A stretch of 12,542 bases of DNA from Candidatus Magasanikiibacteriota bacterium (lineage in GTDB: Bacteria; Patescibacteriota; Patescibacteriia; Magasanikbacterales; UBA922), in NCBI GenBank assembly GCA_023246565.1, contig JAHFIE010000033.1, forward strand, positions 1-12,542. Reading direction: 5' to 3'. Position numbers and translations under genes: made by a program. The first letter of the stretch is position 1; every line of letters begins with the position of its first letter. A model generated the notes under the pieces. That model saw only the letters and a list, made by a program, of their open reading frames with translations, did no database searches and had not been told where the DNA came from. Positions 11,487 through 12,542 of the stretch are shown here, one piece after another.

Positions 11487-12542
11487 TTTACTATTGCCGC
11501 ACAATTAATTTCTTCATATTCCAAAAGTTCGGCAGAGCGTCCACTTATAGGCATTTTTTTGACCGTAAGAGAAACAATTTTAGTACCTGTTTCAGCAAGT
11601 GCCGACGCGACGGCTTCGCCAATACCGCCTTCGGGATAATGATCCTCAACAGTAAGGATAGTCTTGGTTTCTTTTGCAGCTCTCTCAAGTGTTTTTTGAT
11701 CAAGTGGTTTGATTGAATACAGATCAATCACGCGAACAAAAATATTGTATTTTTTTAATTCCTCATAAGCTTTGAGTGCTTCGTGGAGTGTTACCCCGGC
11801 TCCGATGATTGTGGCAATGTCTTCTGGGCTTTGTCGAATAGTTTTACTACCTCCGATTTTAAAAGTATCTTTGTTGGTATAAAGAATGTTTGTATCCATG
11901 CGCGTGGTACGGATATACACATTTCCTTGGTGTGCTGCGGCTGCGTCGACTAATTTTTCTGTTGCAATTGCATCGCTGGGGTAGAGAACAACACAGCTCT
12001 GAATACTTCGCATCATCGCAATATCTTCGAGTGCCATTTGTGATGCGCCGTCTTCACCAATGGACACACCAGCGTGTGAGCCAATCATTTTAATATTTGC
12101 GTTTGAATATTGGCTCATGCGAATTTGATCAAATGCTCGGGTGAGAAACGCAGCAAAGGTTGAAACAAAAGGAATTTTTCCTCGTCGGCTTAAACCAAGT
12201 GCCACACCAATCATGTTTTGTTCGGCAATATACATTTCAAAAAATCTGTTTGGGTAGGCATGTTTAAATAATTCAGCAAAAGTTGAATTACTGGTCTCGG
12301 CATCGAGTACAACTATGGTAGGATATGTATGATGCATGGTAACAAGGGCTTTACCATATGCTTTGCGAGTGGACATTGGTTCACCATCAATTTTTTCTAT
12401 TTTTTGTATTGGTACATAAGAAACAGGGGTTTGTTTACGAGGAGCAGAAATTTTCCCCCTAAGTTTCATAGTTACTGGTCCAAGTTCTTTGAGTGCTTTT
12501 TCAAGTTCTTCTTTATTCAGTGCCTTACCATGCCAATGATCT
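11465..12542 (-). CDS. tkt: Transketolase, C-terminal part (5' end outside window)
   Basis: Transketolase moves two-carbon ketol units between sugar phosphates in the non-oxidative pentose phosphate pathway. The visible part of 359 codons holds the pyrimidine-binding domain, with YIAEQNMIGVALGL (catalytic Glu of the EQN motif that activates thiamine diphosphate) and GVSIGEDGASQMALEDIAM, and the C-terminal domain (TIIGAGVTLHEALKAY, TVEDHYPEGGIGEAVASAL). The wording is strikingly like animal TKT (GVSIGEDGPSQMALEDLAM, ILTVEDHYYEGGIGEAV) and less like E. coli TktA. The ATG at 12469 is not the start: the frame stays open to the right edge and reads DHWHGKALNKEELEKALKEL, a normal linker from the N-terminal pyrophosphate domain. 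So this is one full-length gene cut by the window. It converges on the TrmB-type regulator. Confidence 0.95.
   Translation of the reverse strand, partial: DHWHGKALNKEELEKALKELGPVTMKLRGKISAPRKQTPVSYVPIQKIEKIDGEPMSTRKAYGKALVTMHHTYPTIVVLDAETSNSTFAELFKHAYPNRFFEMYIAEQNMIGVALGLSRRGKIPFVSTFAAFLTRAFDQIRMSQYSNANIKMIGSHAGVSIGEDGASQMALEDIAMMRSIQSCVVLYPSDAIATEKLVDAAAAHQGNVYIRTTRMDTNILYTNKDTFKIGGSKTIRQSPEDIATIIGAGVTLHEALKAYEELKKYNIFVRVIDLYSIKPLDQKTLERAAKETKTILTVEDHYPEGGIGEAVASALAETGTKIVSLTVKKMPISGRSAELLEYEEINCAAIVKQIKKLF

Noticed and set aside
12467..12469. ATG at 12469 as the start of a separate transketolase C-terminal subunit
   Set aside because: The frame remains open through 24 more codons to the window edge and reads as a normal transketolase linker, so the gene is a full-length enzyme cut by the window.
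1..12542. CRISPR arrays, transposases, integrases or insertion-sequence ends
   Set aside because: No regularly spaced direct repeats and no mobile-element proteins were seen on either strand; the GC-rich inserts lack recombinase genes.

Overview
The window looks like chromosomal DNA of a small-genome, low-GC bacterium, most plausibly from the Candidate Phyla Radiation (Patescibacteria). This is inferred from gene style, not from a marker gene: compact AT-rich genes, a stand-alone phosphohistidine-domain protein, an EpmA/EF-P pair, a transketolase resembling the animal TKT type, and many start codons without a Shine-Dalgarno sequence but close behind a -10 box. Thirteen of the fifteen stop codons seen are TAA or TAG. 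The code appears standard.

Layout. 1-3086 (minus) is an export operon: membrane-fusion protein, ABC ATPase and MacB/FtsX-type permease (cut by the window edge), behind a TTGACA-17-TAGGAT promoter. 3091-3430 (minus) is a tRNA operon, initiator tRNA-Met then tRNA-Gly(GCC), with its own promoter and terminator. The initiator has C instead of U at position 33. 3461-4522 (plus) carries an ArsR-type regulator and three very small genes, one of them an lmo0937-type membrane peptide. 4569-5976 (minus) holds a small two-helix membrane protein and a RhuM-Fic fusion with a strong, apparently leaderless promoter. 6054-7661 (plus) is a protein ending in a PEP-utilising phosphohistidine domain; it shares a bidirectional terminator with tRNA-Gly(UCC), which is transcribed from the other strand behind a structured leader of about 160 nt.

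7942-8381 and 10113-10596 are two visibly GC-rich inserts. Each has one small gene with a textbook AAGGAG Shine-Dalgarno, a TGA stop and a GC-rich hairpin after it. The first encodes a membrane-anchored zinc-ribbon protein, the second a protein with the DxxWH...HH signature of glycine-rich-domain-containing-protein-like (GRDP-like) families. Between them lie epmA and efp, which should work together: EpmA lysylates the conserved lysine of EF-P, which rescues ribosomes stalled at proline runs.

10625-12542 has a TrmB-type sugar-responsive regulator behind a promoter that overlaps nested TATCACC/GGTGATA palindromes, converging on a transketolase gene that runs off the right edge. The regulator, its operator and the neighbouring central-carbon enzyme form a plausible regulatory unit.

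The points most worth following up are the C33 initiator tRNA, the tRNA-Gly leader containing a copy of the tRNA's own acceptor stem, the two GC-rich inserts, and the TrmB operator cluster.
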